Assembly (NCBI GenBank): GCA_039182715.1 | Contig: JBCDBY010000086.1 | Location: 1-15,258 of the forward strand | Direction: 5' to 3' | From: JBCDBY01 sp039182715 | GTDB lineage: Bacteria; Planctomycetota; PLA2 | Length of the DNA stretch: 15,258 nucleotides | In this document: in pieces, positions 7,365-14,398 of the stretch | How the letters are laid out: every line of letters begins with the position of its first letter | Position numbering within the stretch: position 1 is the stretch's first letter | Program-made: the position numbers and the translations under genes | Notes under the pieces: model-generated | The model's database searches: none | What the model was told of the DNA's origin: nothing | What the model saw: only the letters and a program-made list of their open reading frames with translations

Positions 7365-9860
7365 ATGCGAACGATGTTGACCCTTCTTCTCCTCGCCGCG
7401 CCCACGCTGGCGGACGAGGCGGCCGATCTCTTCTATCGCGCGTACTGGCTGGAGCATTCCGGCGGGGACCGCGCCGAAGCGGAGAAGCTCTACCGCGCGC
7501 TGGTCGAAAAGCACCCGAAGGCGCCCGAAGCGCCGCGCGCCTATCTCGCGCTCATCCGCATCCGCGCCCAACAGGGCAAGGCGTCGCCCGAGCTGCTGAA
7601 GAAGCTGGAGGGCGGGTCCCTCTACCAGGAGGCGGCCAAGCTGTTCCCCTCCTACACCGGCGGATTCAACGCGCAGCCGGCGAAGGCTGACGACCCGCTG
7701 CAGGCCAAGCTGAAAACGATCTACGCGGACGTGCTGAAGAGAGGCAAGTTCGGCACGAGCGACTCGGACTTCCTGAATGACATCGGCGTCGCGGGGCATC
7801 CGATGCTCGCGGCCGTGCTTCGTTCTAGCAATGCCAACGCGGTGTACGGTGCGAGCATGCTGTGCGTGGCGCAGCAGACGCCGGAAGCGGACGCCGTTCT
7901 GCTGGGCGCGCTGCGCGACGAGAAGGTCTTCTACCGCCTCAACATCCTGAATGCGTTCCGGAGCAGCAAGGCGCATCGCCTGCCGCTCATGGAGGCGCTG
8001 CACGACATGTGGCCGACGGCGTCGCGCAGTATGCGCCGGCGCATCGTCGCGGCGTGGTCGCTGGCGACCGTGAACCCGCAGCGTACGCCGAAGGAGGTCT
8101 CGGCCGCGTGCTGGCGCTTCCTCGCCACGGCACTGCAGGACGACGACCCCGAGGTGATCACCCGGGCGCTCGCGGTGAACATGGCGCGACCGCTCGCGAA
8201 GGACCCCGCGTGGGTGCGCGCCGCGCTTCCGCATCTCTCGAAGCCGGGTCGGCAGCCGTCCGTCGTCGAGCAGCTGATCCCGTGGCAGGTGACGCACGCG
8301 TCGCTGCGCGAACAGCTGGAGCAGTGGCTGATCGACCGCCCTGGCCCGATCCCGGTCTACGTCGTGACGGCGCACGCACAGCAGGAAGGCGACGTGACGC
8401 CCGGTATGGCGGAGAGCTGGGCCCGCATCGTGATCGGCCGTTGCGAGAAGCACGGCGAACTCGTCACGGCGCAGAAGAGCAAGGACGGTTCGCAGCATCT
8501 CGCGACGATGGCCGCACGGAACTCGGATGCGGCGGCCGAACTGCTGCAGCGCTACTCCATCCGCAAGGGGTTCCAGCATCTTTCCTGGCGCCCGGTCGTC
8601 GGCACCTTGAATCGACCGAAAATGACGCCGCCGCGGCCGGCGTTCGTGCCCTCGGACGAGTTCCGGGAGGAAGCGCTGCGGTCGTACTTCGAGGGGACGG
8701 AGGAGATTTCCGTCGCGGCACGAAACTGCCTGCGATGGCTTACGGCCGATGACTTCGATCGGCTCCTCGAGTTCGCGCGCCGTCCGAATGCGCGGCCGAT
8801 ACCCTTCCCCGCGACGAGCGTGGAGTACCTCCAGAAAATTGGCGAGGCGCGTGCGGCGCAGCTGGTTCCCTTCGCGGATGAGGACGGACGCAAGGCGATG
8901 ATGCGGGCCGCTTGGAAGGATGGTCGCCTTTTCTGGCGTGCGATGCTGCCCTTCCTCGGTCGTGAAGAGTCGAAGCGATGGTCCGGGCTTGCGTCGTTCG
9001 GTCCGCCCTTGGCGCGAGAGGTGTTGTTCGCGCTGCTCGAGAAGCGGGGCGCCGATTGGGAGTGGGACACGCAGCCGGGGGGCGTGCGGGTCAACGGGTT
9101 CGGTCCGAATCTGCTGCGATCGCTCCATATCCGCAGCCTCCTCAAGACCGATCCCGAGGCGCGAGCCCGGCTCTACCGGTACGCCTCGGACGAGCGATAC
9201 GAGGTCGCGATCAAGGTCGTGGACGTCGCCCGGGCGGATCGGAGTGATGCCGGAACGCAGGCGCTCGTCGCAAGCCTCGACAAGAACTGGTGGGAGGCGG
9301 TGGAACGGTCGTTGAAGGCCTTGTCGGAGCGGGGGCCGGAAGGGCTCGCCGCCATCGAGACGTTCGGTCGGTCGCATGCGCCGGGCAGCGCGGAGCGGCA
9401 GGAGACGGTGCGCGCCCTGCGCAAGGTCGCGACGAAGGAGCAGCTTCCATATCTTCGCGAAGAGCTACGCACCCGGCCCGGGAACACGACCGCGAAGTCG
9501 CTCTGGATTCTGGTCCACCGGCTCGAGCCGCGGCCCACGCTGGAGTACGCGTGGAGCGAGTTCAACGGCGACGGACCGCTGGCGTTTCGCCTCGGTGCCC
9601 TCGAGGCGCTGCGACAGGCCGAAGATCCGTGGGGCGTCTCCCGGAGGACGAGCGCCTTCCGGTCCATCCTGCAGTCGAGCAAGGAGCCGGCTGCCGTGGC
9701 ATTCGTCCTGCGAGCCGTCGCGAATCAGTACCTCGTCGAGTGCGGGCCGGACGTCCTCCGGCACCTGCGCAGCCCGGACGACCAGATCCGCAAGCTGGCG
9801 ACGAGCGCGATCGAACGGCTGCGCTTCTACGCGGAAGCGAAGAAGCTGTTCGAGGAGTAG
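7365..9860 (+). CDS. large secreted TPR/HEAT-like alpha-solenoid protein, 831 aa
   Basis: No named family recognised. The N-terminus is a short signal peptide (RTMLTLLLLAAPTLA, cut near residue 16). Residues 18-70 resemble one TPR unit (RAEAEKLYRALVEKHPKAPEA). The rest is overwhelmingly helical with HEAT-like helix pairs, for example 150-200 (GALRDEKVFYRLNILNAFRSS) and the last 100 residues (LRSPDDQIRKLATSAIERL). No catalytic motif was found. It is therefore likely a periplasmic or surface scaffold that binds other proteins. It lies 25 bases after the response-regulator gene on the same strand and may be co-transcribed with, or controlled by, the two-component system. It ends tail to tail with the HtrA-like gene, only 8 bases separating the two stop codons. 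Confidence 0.88.
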   Translation: MRTMLTLLLLAAPTLADEAADLFYRAYWLEHSGGDRAEAEKLYRALVEKHPKAPEAPRAYLALIRIRAQQGKASPELLKKLEGGSLYQEAAKLFPSYTGGFNAQPAKADDPLQAKLKTIYADVLKRGKFGTSDSDFLNDIGVAGHPMLAAVLRSSNANAVYGASMLCVAQQTPEADAVLLGALRDEKVFYRLNILNAFRSSKAHRLPLMEALHDMWPTASRSMRRRIVAAWSLATVNPQRTPKEVSAACWRFLATALQDDDPEVITRALAVNMARPLAKDPAWVRAALPHLSKPGRQPSVVEQLIPWQVTHASLREQLEQWLIDRPGPIPVYVVTAHAQQEGDVTPGMAESWARIVIGRCEKHGELVTAQKSKDGSQHLATMAARNSDAAAELLQRYSIRKGFQHLSWRPVVGTLNRPKMTPPRPAFVPSDEFREEALRSYFEGTEEISVAARNCLRWLTADDFDRLLEFARRPNARPIPFPATSVEYLQKIGEARAAQLVPFADEDGRKAMMRAAWKDGRLFWRAMLPFLGREESKRWSGLASFGPPLAREVLFALLEKRGADWEWDTQPGGVRVNGFGPNLLRSLHIRSLLKTDPEARARLYRYASDERYEVAIKVVDVARADRSDAGTQALVASLDKNWWEAVERSLKALSERGPEGLAAIETFGRSHAPGSAERQETVRALRKVATKEQLPYLREELRTRPGNTTAKSLWILVHRLEPRPTLEYAWSEFNGDGPLAFRLGALEALRQAEDPWGVSRRTSAFRSILQSSKEPAAVAFVLRAVANQYLVECGPDVLRHLRSPDDQIRKLATSAIERLRFYAEAKKLFEE

Positions 9861-9875
9861 GTCGCGACCTACTCC
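9854..9875. terminator. perfect 22-bp palindrome spanning two convergent stop codons; candidate bidirectional terminator
   Basis: The half-site GGAGTAGGTCG is followed by its exact complement. As RNA it can fold on either strand as a 9-bp stem with a CGCG loop. The TAG of the plus-strand repeat-protein gene (9858-9860) and the TAG of the minus-strand HtrA-like gene (9869-9871) occupy symmetric positions in it. There is no T-tract on either side, so classical intrinsic termination is not assured. Part of the symmetry comes from both reading frames ending in GAG-TAG. Confidence 0.45.
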
Positions 9876-10951
9876 CGCTCTTCCGGCGTCACCGTGCGCT
9901 CGAGCTTCTTGCCCTCGCGCATGATCTCGAGCTTCACCGCCTTGCCGGGTTCGCTCGTGCAGAGCGTCTCGCGCAGGCGGTGAATGTCGGGGAGCGGCTT
10001 GCCGTTCACGCTCAGGAGCAGGTCGTGACGGCGGACGCCCGCCTTGGCGGCGGGACCGTCGGGCGCGACGAACGAGACGCTGCCGGCGCCCTGGGGCACG
10101 CCCGGCAGTTGCGCCGCGAGCGCCTCGCTGATCGGCTGCAGCTTCACGCCGAAGTCGGCACGGACGACGCGGCCGTGGCGGCGCATCGATTCGACGACCC
10201 ACGCGACGCGGCGTCCGGGAATGACGAAGCTGCGCTCCATCGAGGCGACGGCGCCCTGCGCCCGCATCGGCATCGCCTGGGCGGGCGCGCACCCAAGCAG
10301 CACGCCGAGCAGTCGACCGTCCTTGTCGAGGCAGGCGGAGCCCGGGTTCACGCGGCGTCCGGTCGTTGCGATGACGAAGACCGAGCCGATCGAGATCGGC
10401 TTGCCGGCGCGCACGCGGTAGATGTCCTTGCAGGTCGCCGACACGCTCGGAAACGTGACCACGCCTTGCGCATCGATGCCCTCGCGCTGCCGGTAGCCGA
10501 TCAGCGAAACCGGCTGGCTGCGCTCGATGGGCAAGCGGCTGAACTGCACGTACATCGGCACCGGCTTCGGCGTGCGAATGAGCGCGAGGTTCGACTGCGG
10601 GTCGTTGCCGACGATGCTCGCCTGCAGCTTCGTCCCGTCGTAGAAGGTGACCAGCACGCGCAGCTGCGCGCGCGGATGCAGCGCCGGCGTAACGATCTCG
10701 CGCGGCGCGATCGCGATACCGGAGACAAGCAGACGGAAGTTCTGCTGGATGCGCAGCTTCTGCGCCTCGAGCTGCTTGCGCTTCTCCTCCGACGAGATGT
10801 CCTTCTCCAGGATCTTCAGCCCCTGGTGGTACGCCTCGTCGGTCACCTCGACCTGTGCGATCGCCTTTCGCGGCATGTCCATCTGCGCGTGCGCAAGGGA
10901 ACAGCAGGCCGCGAGCCAGCAGGTGGCGGACAGAAGAGGATGGGCGCGCAT
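9869..10951 (-). CDS. exported HtrA/DegS-fold protein with PDZ domain and degenerate protease active site, 360 aa
   Basis: The architecture is that of an HtrA-type serine protease: N-terminal export signal, trypsin-like domain (about 70-250) and PDZ domain (about 280-355; FVAPDGPAAKAGVRRHDLLLSVNGKPL split over strand and helix). The catalytic motifs are lost. The TNxHVV segment reads TPALHPRA (Leu91 where His is expected, with a His one residue on). The Asp of T-D-L-A-L is Asn121 (SNLALIR). The NPGNSGGP serine loop is shortened to NPGSACLD (203-209). I infer a pseudoprotease. The signal region holds both a lipobox-like LAAC (Cys16) and a possible AHA signal-peptidase I site, so it may be a lipoprotein. 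A charged helix (40-70) precedes the protease fold. The start overlaps the anti-sigma stop (TAATG), so it belongs to the sigma operon and probably works on, or senses for, that anti-sigma. Confidence 0.9.
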   Translation of the reverse strand: MRAHPLLSATCWLAACCSLAHAQMDMPRKAIAQVEVTDEAYHQGLKILEKDISSEEKRKQLEAQKLRIQQNFRLLVSGIAIAPREIVTPALHPRAQLRVLVTFYDGTKLQASIVGNDPQSNLALIRTPKPVPMYVQFSRLPIERSQPVSLIGYRQREGIDAQGVVTFPSVSATCKDIYRVRAGKPISIGSVFVIATTGRRVNPGSACLDKDGRLLGVLLGCAPAQAMPMRAQGAVASMERSFVIPGRRVAWVVESMRRHGRVVRADFGVKLQPISEALAAQLPGVPQGAGSVSFVAPDGPAAKAGVRRHDLLLSVNGKPLPDIHRLRETLCTSEPGKAVKLEIMREGKKLERTVTPEERE

Positions 10952-11505
10952 TACCGTCGGCGGAACGGATCGATCTCGAGGCTCGGGGTCACCGAGTCCG
11001 TCGGAGTGAACGTCGCGAGGTTGTTGCGGTTGCGGTTGAGGAACTCGTAGGTGTCGACGATGTTGCCGTCCACGTCGACGCCCATCTCCGGGAGCTTGCG
11101 GATGTCGTGCACAACCGGCGCACGATCCGACACCGGCGTCTCCACGGAAGTCGAACCGTTGCTCCAGACGTTGTGGCCGAGCAGGCCCAGCGAGACGCCA
11201 CAGGTCAGCACCGCGGCCGCGGCGACGCGCTTGTAGAAGCGGGTGCCCCAGGCGTGCAGTTCCGGCTCGGGCCGTCCTGCGAACACACCGGCGGCAATCT
11301 GCCGCTGGATCGCTTCGAGCGGCGCCTCGGGCGCCTGGCGATCCCGCAGCAGCGAGAGCGCATCATCCGCGGCGCGCATCTCGTCGAGGAGCGCTCGCGC
11401 GCTCTCGTCGCGCGCCAGCAGCGCCTCGACCTCGGCGCGTGCCGACGCATCGAGCTCGTTCGCGAGATAGTCGTGGAGTTTCGATTCCAGCTGGAAGCGA
11501 CGCAT
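10951..11505 (-). CDS. single-TM anti-sigma factor without zinc ligands, 184 aa
   Basis: Predicted membrane-bound antagonist of the ECF sigma factor encoded just upstream. ATG 11505 lies 2 bases after the sigma stop, and the stop overlaps the next start by one base, so the three genes are one operon. Residues 1-45 look like an anti-sigma helical domain (LHDYLANELDASARAEVEALLARD), but the usual H-x3-C-x2-C zinc site is replaced: Leu29, Asp33 and Ala36 stand at the aligned places. One TM helix spans 94-114 (VAAAAVLTCGVSLGLLGHNVW). The roughly 70-residue external tail has no domain I recognise and ends in Arg-Arg-Arg; it contains NRNRNNLATFTPTDS. It is the obvious contact surface for the exported PDZ protein made from the next gene. 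Confidence 0.85.
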   Translation of the reverse strand: MRRFQLESKLHDYLANELDASARAEVEALLARDESARALLDEMRAADDALSLLRDRQAPEAPLEAIQRQIAAGVFAGRPEPELHAWGTRFYKRVAAAAVLTCGVSLGLLGHNVWSNGSTSVETPVSDRAPVVHDIRKLPEMGVDVDGNIVDTYEFLNRNRNNLATFTPTDSVTPSLEIDPFRRR

Positions 11506-11507
11506 GC

Positions 11508-12143
11508 CTAGCTGTTGTTCCTCCGCTCCTCGCGGCGCTCGATCCTCGTCCACTTCTCGCGGAAGAGCTTGCGCGCCTTGTGGAGCCGCCACCGTACTGT
11601 GGAATAGCTTACATCGAGAAGCTTGGCGATCTCGTCGACCGACATGCCCTCGATGTCCTTCAGCGAAAGCGGGATGCGGTACTTGTCGGGAAGCTGCGAC
11701 AACACCAGCTCCACCCGCTCGATCTTTGCAGCCTTCGCCTCGTCCTCGATATGCGCGCGGCGAGCATCGACCATCTCGTTGATGCGATCGGTCGGAACCG
11801 ATCGATCGCGGTCCCGCCGGCGCTTGTGGTCGATCGCCACGTTGAGGACGATGCGGTAAAGCCACGAAGCGAAGTCGCGCGCCAGGTCGTACGACTGCAG
11901 CGCGCGGTGCACTTTCACGAACGCTTCCTGGGCGACGTCCTGCGCGCGGTCGTGGTCGTAGAGCACGTCGTACGCGGTCCAGTAGGCGCGCTTCCAGTGC
12001 TTGTTCACGACCCAGCCGAACGCTTCCGGATCGCCGGCCTGGGCGCGCCGCAGGAAGTCCTTCTCCTCGGAACGTTCGTTCGCTTCGGCGGAACTGGGGG
12101 TTCCGGCCAGAAAACGGAGTTGGTGGGCGCGCGCCTCGGACAT
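11508..12143 (-). CDS. ECF (RpoE-type) RNA polymerase sigma factor, 211 aa
   Basis: Region 2 (about residues 28-105) contains the core-binding and -10-recognition helices, with DHDRAQDVAQEAFVKVHRAL and FASWLYRIVLNVAIDHKRR. Region 4 (about 145-205) has LPDKYRIPLSLKDIEGMSVDEIAKLLDVS followed by the recognition helix STVRWRLHKARKLF. There is no region 1.1 or 3, as normal for group 4 sigma factors. ATG 12143 is the first start in a frame that fits the family length; no strong Shine-Dalgarno precedes it. It is divergent from the alpha-toroid gene at 12246 and leads an operon with its anti-sigma and the HtrA-like protein. Autoregulation from the 12144-12245 region is usual in the family but not shown here. 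Confidence 0.96.
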   Translation of the reverse strand: MSEARAHQLRFLAGTPSSAEANERSEEKDFLRRAQAGDPEAFGWVVNKHWKRAYWTAYDVLYDHDRAQDVAQEAFVKVHRALQSYDLARDFASWLYRIVLNVAIDHKRRRDRDRSVPTDRINEMVDARRAHIEDEAKAAKIERVELVLSQLPDKYRIPLSLKDIEGMSVDEIAKLLDVSYSTVRWRLHKARKLFREKWTRIERREERRNNS

Positions 12144-12245
12144 CGTTCAGGAACTCGATCAGGGGACTCGTCAGGAGGTATCGGACGCCCAAGCCCGCGA
12201 ATCCTGCGTCGGCCGTCCAATCAGATTACGCTGGGGTGAACGCGC
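12144..12245. promoter_or_regulatory. divergent intergenic region between ECF sigma operon and alpha-toroid gene
   Basis: These 102 bases separate two divergent starts and must hold both promoters. On the plus strand GATTAC (12224-12229) is the most AT-rich patch, and GGGGTG (12233-12238) ends 7 bases before ATG 12246, acting as a plausible ribosome site. On the minus strand GATACC near 12178 is a weak -10-like site for the sigma gene. I could not identify a convincing ECF-type -35/-10 pair. Confidence 0.35.
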
Positions 12246-13505
12246 ATGGCTGTTCGATTCCTGCCCCTCCTTCTGCTTTTTTCGGTCGCCACGGCGGCGC
12301 CCAAGAATCCCCGCAAAAGTCCCAAGTTCTGGAAAGAAGTCGATGCCACCATCGATCGGGGCGTGGCGTGGCTGCTCACCCAACAAAAGACGAACGGGCG
12401 CTGGGCCTCCTACGAGGACAAGCGCGGCGCCATCTACGAGCTGGGCATGCAGTCGCTTTGTCTGCTCACCTGCGTGAAGGGCGGGGTCCCGCTCGACCAC
12501 CCCAAGATGCGCAAGGGCTTTCGCGCCCTCGAGTCGATCTACAAGGTCCAGAAGAACAACCTGCAGACCTACGAGGTCGGCGTGATGCTCATGCTGCTCG
12601 AGGCACAGGCGGTCAAGCAGCACCGCCGCTTCGACGGCAAGAAGGACAAGAAGAAGCGGCAGGTCACGCCCGACGACAAGATTCGCGCCAAGGAGCTCGC
12701 CGTCTGGCTGCAGCTCAAGCAGAAGCCGCAGGGCTTCTGGCGCTACCCGTCCAACGGCATGGATCTGTCGAACACGCAGTACGCCGCGCTCGGCCTCTGG
12801 TCGGCGCACCGCATGGGCATCACGATCGACAAGGGCGTCGTGCGCCGCATGATGGAGGAGACCCTGCGCCGCCAGCAGGACAAGAACGTCTCCAAGGTGC
12901 CGTTCTACGTCGATCCGGAGCGCGTCTTGAAGCGCAAGCCGGGGGAGCGGGGCAGCTCCACGTACATCCCGGCGCGCGGCTGGCGCTACCACCCGCCCGA
13001 GAAGATCAAGCGCAACGGCAAAACGATCACCGCGTACTACCCCTACTCGGGCTCGATGACGACCGCGGGCGTGGCGGTGCTCGCCATTGGCCGCGACATC
13101 CTCGGCGACCAGGACCACTGGAACACCAAGCGGCAGGACGCCAAGGTGCGCCGCGCGATGTGGGAGGGACTTGCGTGGATCCAGCAGAACTGGGACATCG
13201 AGGACAATCCCGGCCATCGCGGAAACTGGATCTTCTATTGGCTCTACGGCCTCGAGCGCTGCGGCATGCTCTGCGGCACCGACTACATCGGGCTGCGCGA
13301 CTGGTATGTCGAAGGTGCCCAACGGCTCATCGAGGACCAGCGCGAAGACGGCAGCTGGCCCAAAAACCCGCGCCAAAAGGTCCCGGAGAGCCAGGACGAG
13401 AAGTGGCAGAGCGACCAGGTCGACACCTGCTTCGCGATCCTCTTCCTGAGCCGGTCGACGCCGCAGATCAAAACCCCGGCGCCGACCATTACGGGCGGGA
13501 AGTAG
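12246..13505 (+). CDS. secreted squalene-cyclase-fold (alpha-toroid) repeat protein, 419 aa
   Basis: A signal peptide (AVRFLPLLLLFSVATAA, cut near residue 18) is followed by an all-helical protein with prenyltransferase/squalene-oxidase repeats: QQKTNGRW (46-53) near the start and QREDGSWP (365-372) near the end, each a QW-type motif, plus helices such as TQYAALGLWSAHRMG and AGVAVLAIGRD. This marks an (alpha/alpha)6 toroid. True squalene-hopene cyclases are about 630 residues with a DxDD acid motif; this protein is shorter, exported, and shows no DxDD, so a cyclase role is unlikely. Exported members of this fold are common in planctomycete genomes and have no established function. A basic insert (KKDKKKRQ) lies near residue 133. 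The stop is 47 bases before the next gene, which has its own ribosome site. Confidence 0.88.
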   Translation: MAVRFLPLLLLFSVATAAPKNPRKSPKFWKEVDATIDRGVAWLLTQQKTNGRWASYEDKRGAIYELGMQSLCLLTCVKGGVPLDHPKMRKGFRALESIYKVQKNNLQTYEVGVMLMLLEAQAVKQHRRFDGKKDKKKRQVTPDDKIRAKELAVWLQLKQKPQGFWRYPSNGMDLSNTQYAALGLWSAHRMGITIDKGVVRRMMEETLRRQQDKNVSKVPFYVDPERVLKRKPGERGSSTYIPARGWRYHPPEKIKRNGKTITAYYPYSGSMTTAGVAVLAIGRDILGDQDHWNTKRQDAKVRRAMWEGLAWIQQNWDIEDNPGHRGNWIFYWLYGLERCGMLCGTDYIGLRDWYVEGAQRLIEDQREDGSWPKNPRQKVPESQDEKWQSDQVDTCFAILFLSRSTPQIKTPAPTITGGK

Positions 13506-13530
13506 CGGCCCCGCCGGGGCGTCCAAGGTC

Positions 13531-13547
13531 TATACTCGTTCCGGAGG
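13531..13547 (+). promoter_or_regulatory. -10 box and Shine-Dalgarno of the Tyr-rich protein gene
   Basis: TATACT (13531-13536) is a good -10 match, and GGAGG (13543-13547) is a full Shine-Dalgarno 5 bases before ATG 13553. It is the clearest ribosome site in the window and fixes that start. Transcription from this -10 would leave a leader of about ten bases. A short GC stem (GCCCC/GGGGC, 13508-13520) just upstream could end the preceding transcript but has no T-tract. Confidence 0.5.
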
Positions 13548-13552
13548 CTGTG

Positions 13553-14284
13553 ATGCTGCGACTCGCCCTCGTCTGTTCCCTGCTGTTCGCCCTCGAAGCG
13601 GCGGCCTACGACTATCGGTACGTCCGCTACCAGCCCGGACACAACCGCGTGATTCGCGTGAACAGTGGATACCTGGGCCGCGGCCTCAGCACCTACTCGC
13701 GTCGCCGCGCCGCCGGCTACAGTCGCATTCACGACAGGCGGCGCGACCAGAGCTGGCGCCTCAACCGCGTGCGCCGCCCGTGGGCGCACCAGGATCCGTT
13801 CAGCTACGGACGCTGCTACTGGCGCGGCTACTACCGCCCGACGCTCTACTGCCGCCAGTACAAGCCGCGCTACGGCTTCTACAAGTCGGTGCGTCGTTAC
13901 CCGCAGCCCACCGGCCTGCGCGGCCCGTCCTACCCCGGCGCTTACGCGCGTCCGCCGCGCGGCTACGGCTATGGATACGGGCCGGGTTTCCATTACGGCG
14001 CCGCCCACTTCGACGCGCACGGCTACGGCAGCCTCTATCAGTCGCGCTACGGCTATCGCCACCCGCACACCTACCTCTACGGCGGTTCGGGCCCCTACGG
14101 GTTCGCCGATCCGTGGGGCTACCGGCTACTCCCCGCATTCGACTTCGCGCCGATTCTGACGCGCCTGACGACGGTGTTCACGATCGACGGCGAGGAGTTC
14201 GACGGGCCCGAGGAGACCAACGCCGACGGTCTGCCGCAGCCGCGGACGGGCCCGGTGGGCGCGCGGTTTTTGGCCGAGGAGTAG
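13553..14284 (+). CDS. secreted Tyr/Gly/Arg-rich low-complexity protein, 243 aa
   Basis: No family recognised. ATG 13553 starts a clear signal peptide (LRLALVCSLLFALEAAA, cut near residue 18). The mature part has about 30 tyrosines, many in GY, RY and YG pairs (RGYGYGYGPG near residue 143), together with many Arg, Pro and His residues, giving a strongly basic, low-complexity chain without predicted helices. The last 45 residues switch to an ordinary acidic sequence (FTIDGEEFDGPEET). Two cysteines (RCYWRG and YCRQY) may form a disulphide. The composition resembles surface, matrix or spore-coat-like structural proteins, possibly with Tyr cross-linking, but this is inference. It has its own -10 and Shine-Dalgarno and lies between the alpha-toroid gene and the second sigma factor. 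Confidence 0.85.
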   Translation: MLRLALVCSLLFALEAAAYDYRYVRYQPGHNRVIRVNSGYLGRGLSTYSRRRAAGYSRIHDRRRDQSWRLNRVRRPWAHQDPFSYGRCYWRGYYRPTLYCRQYKPRYGFYKSVRRYPQPTGLRGPSYPGAYARPPRGYGYGYGPGFHYGAAHFDAHGYGSLYQSRYGYRHPHTYLYGGSGPYGFADPWGYRLLPAFDFAPILTRLTTVFTIDGEEFDGPEETNADGLPQPRTGPVGARFLAEE

Positions 14285-14301
14285 GTCGGCCACAAGTTGG
14301 G

Positions 14302-14311
14302 CCGGTGGGCG
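14302..14311 (+). repeat. copy of the 10-bp motif CCGGTGGGCG, upstream of the second sigma gene
   Basis: The same 10-mer occurs at 14252-14261 (inside the end of the Tyr-rich gene, exactly 50 bases earlier), here, and at 15002-15011. This copy ends 87 bases before the sigma start at 14399, and the first matching base beyond it (A) is shared with the third copy. It is a candidate protein-binding site; see the finding. Confidence 0.3.
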
Positions 14312-14385
14312 AGGAGTTGCTCCCATGCGGGCGCGCAGCGGGAAGCGTGGAGCGTGCAGCTCCCAACGCCCGTCCCCTCCTGTGC

Positions 14386-14391
14386 CATAAT
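14386..14391 (+). promoter_or_regulatory. candidate -10 box for the second sigma gene
   Basis: CATAAT (5 of 6 to TATAAT) ends 7 bases before ATG 14399 and there is no Shine-Dalgarno. The 114-base gap before this gene otherwise holds a small CGGCC/GGCCG stem (14287-14304) without T-tract, a weak terminator candidate for the Tyr-rich gene. Confidence 0.38.
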
Positions 14392-14398
14392 CCCCTCG

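Noticed and set aside
10951..12192. A 413-aa frame extending the anti-sigma gene upstream through the sigma gene
   Set aside because: The upstream part is the sigma coding region read in another frame. The natural start is ATG 11505, two bases after the sigma stop.
13508..13520. GCCCC-GCC-GGGGC hairpin after the alpha-toroid gene as a terminator
   Set aside because: Only five base pairs and no T-tract; in DNA this GC-rich such hairpins are common by chance.
12236..13552. An open frame running from 12236 into the Tyr-rich gene, giving a 682-aa fusion
   Set aside because: Its first 439 codons are an out-of-frame shadow of the alpha-toroid gene. The signal peptide, -10 box and GGAGG all mark ATG 13553 as the real start.
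14313..14323. GGAG-TTG-CTCC hairpin upstream of the second sigma gene
   Set aside because: A four-pair stem with no T-tract or partner element is not distinguishable from background.
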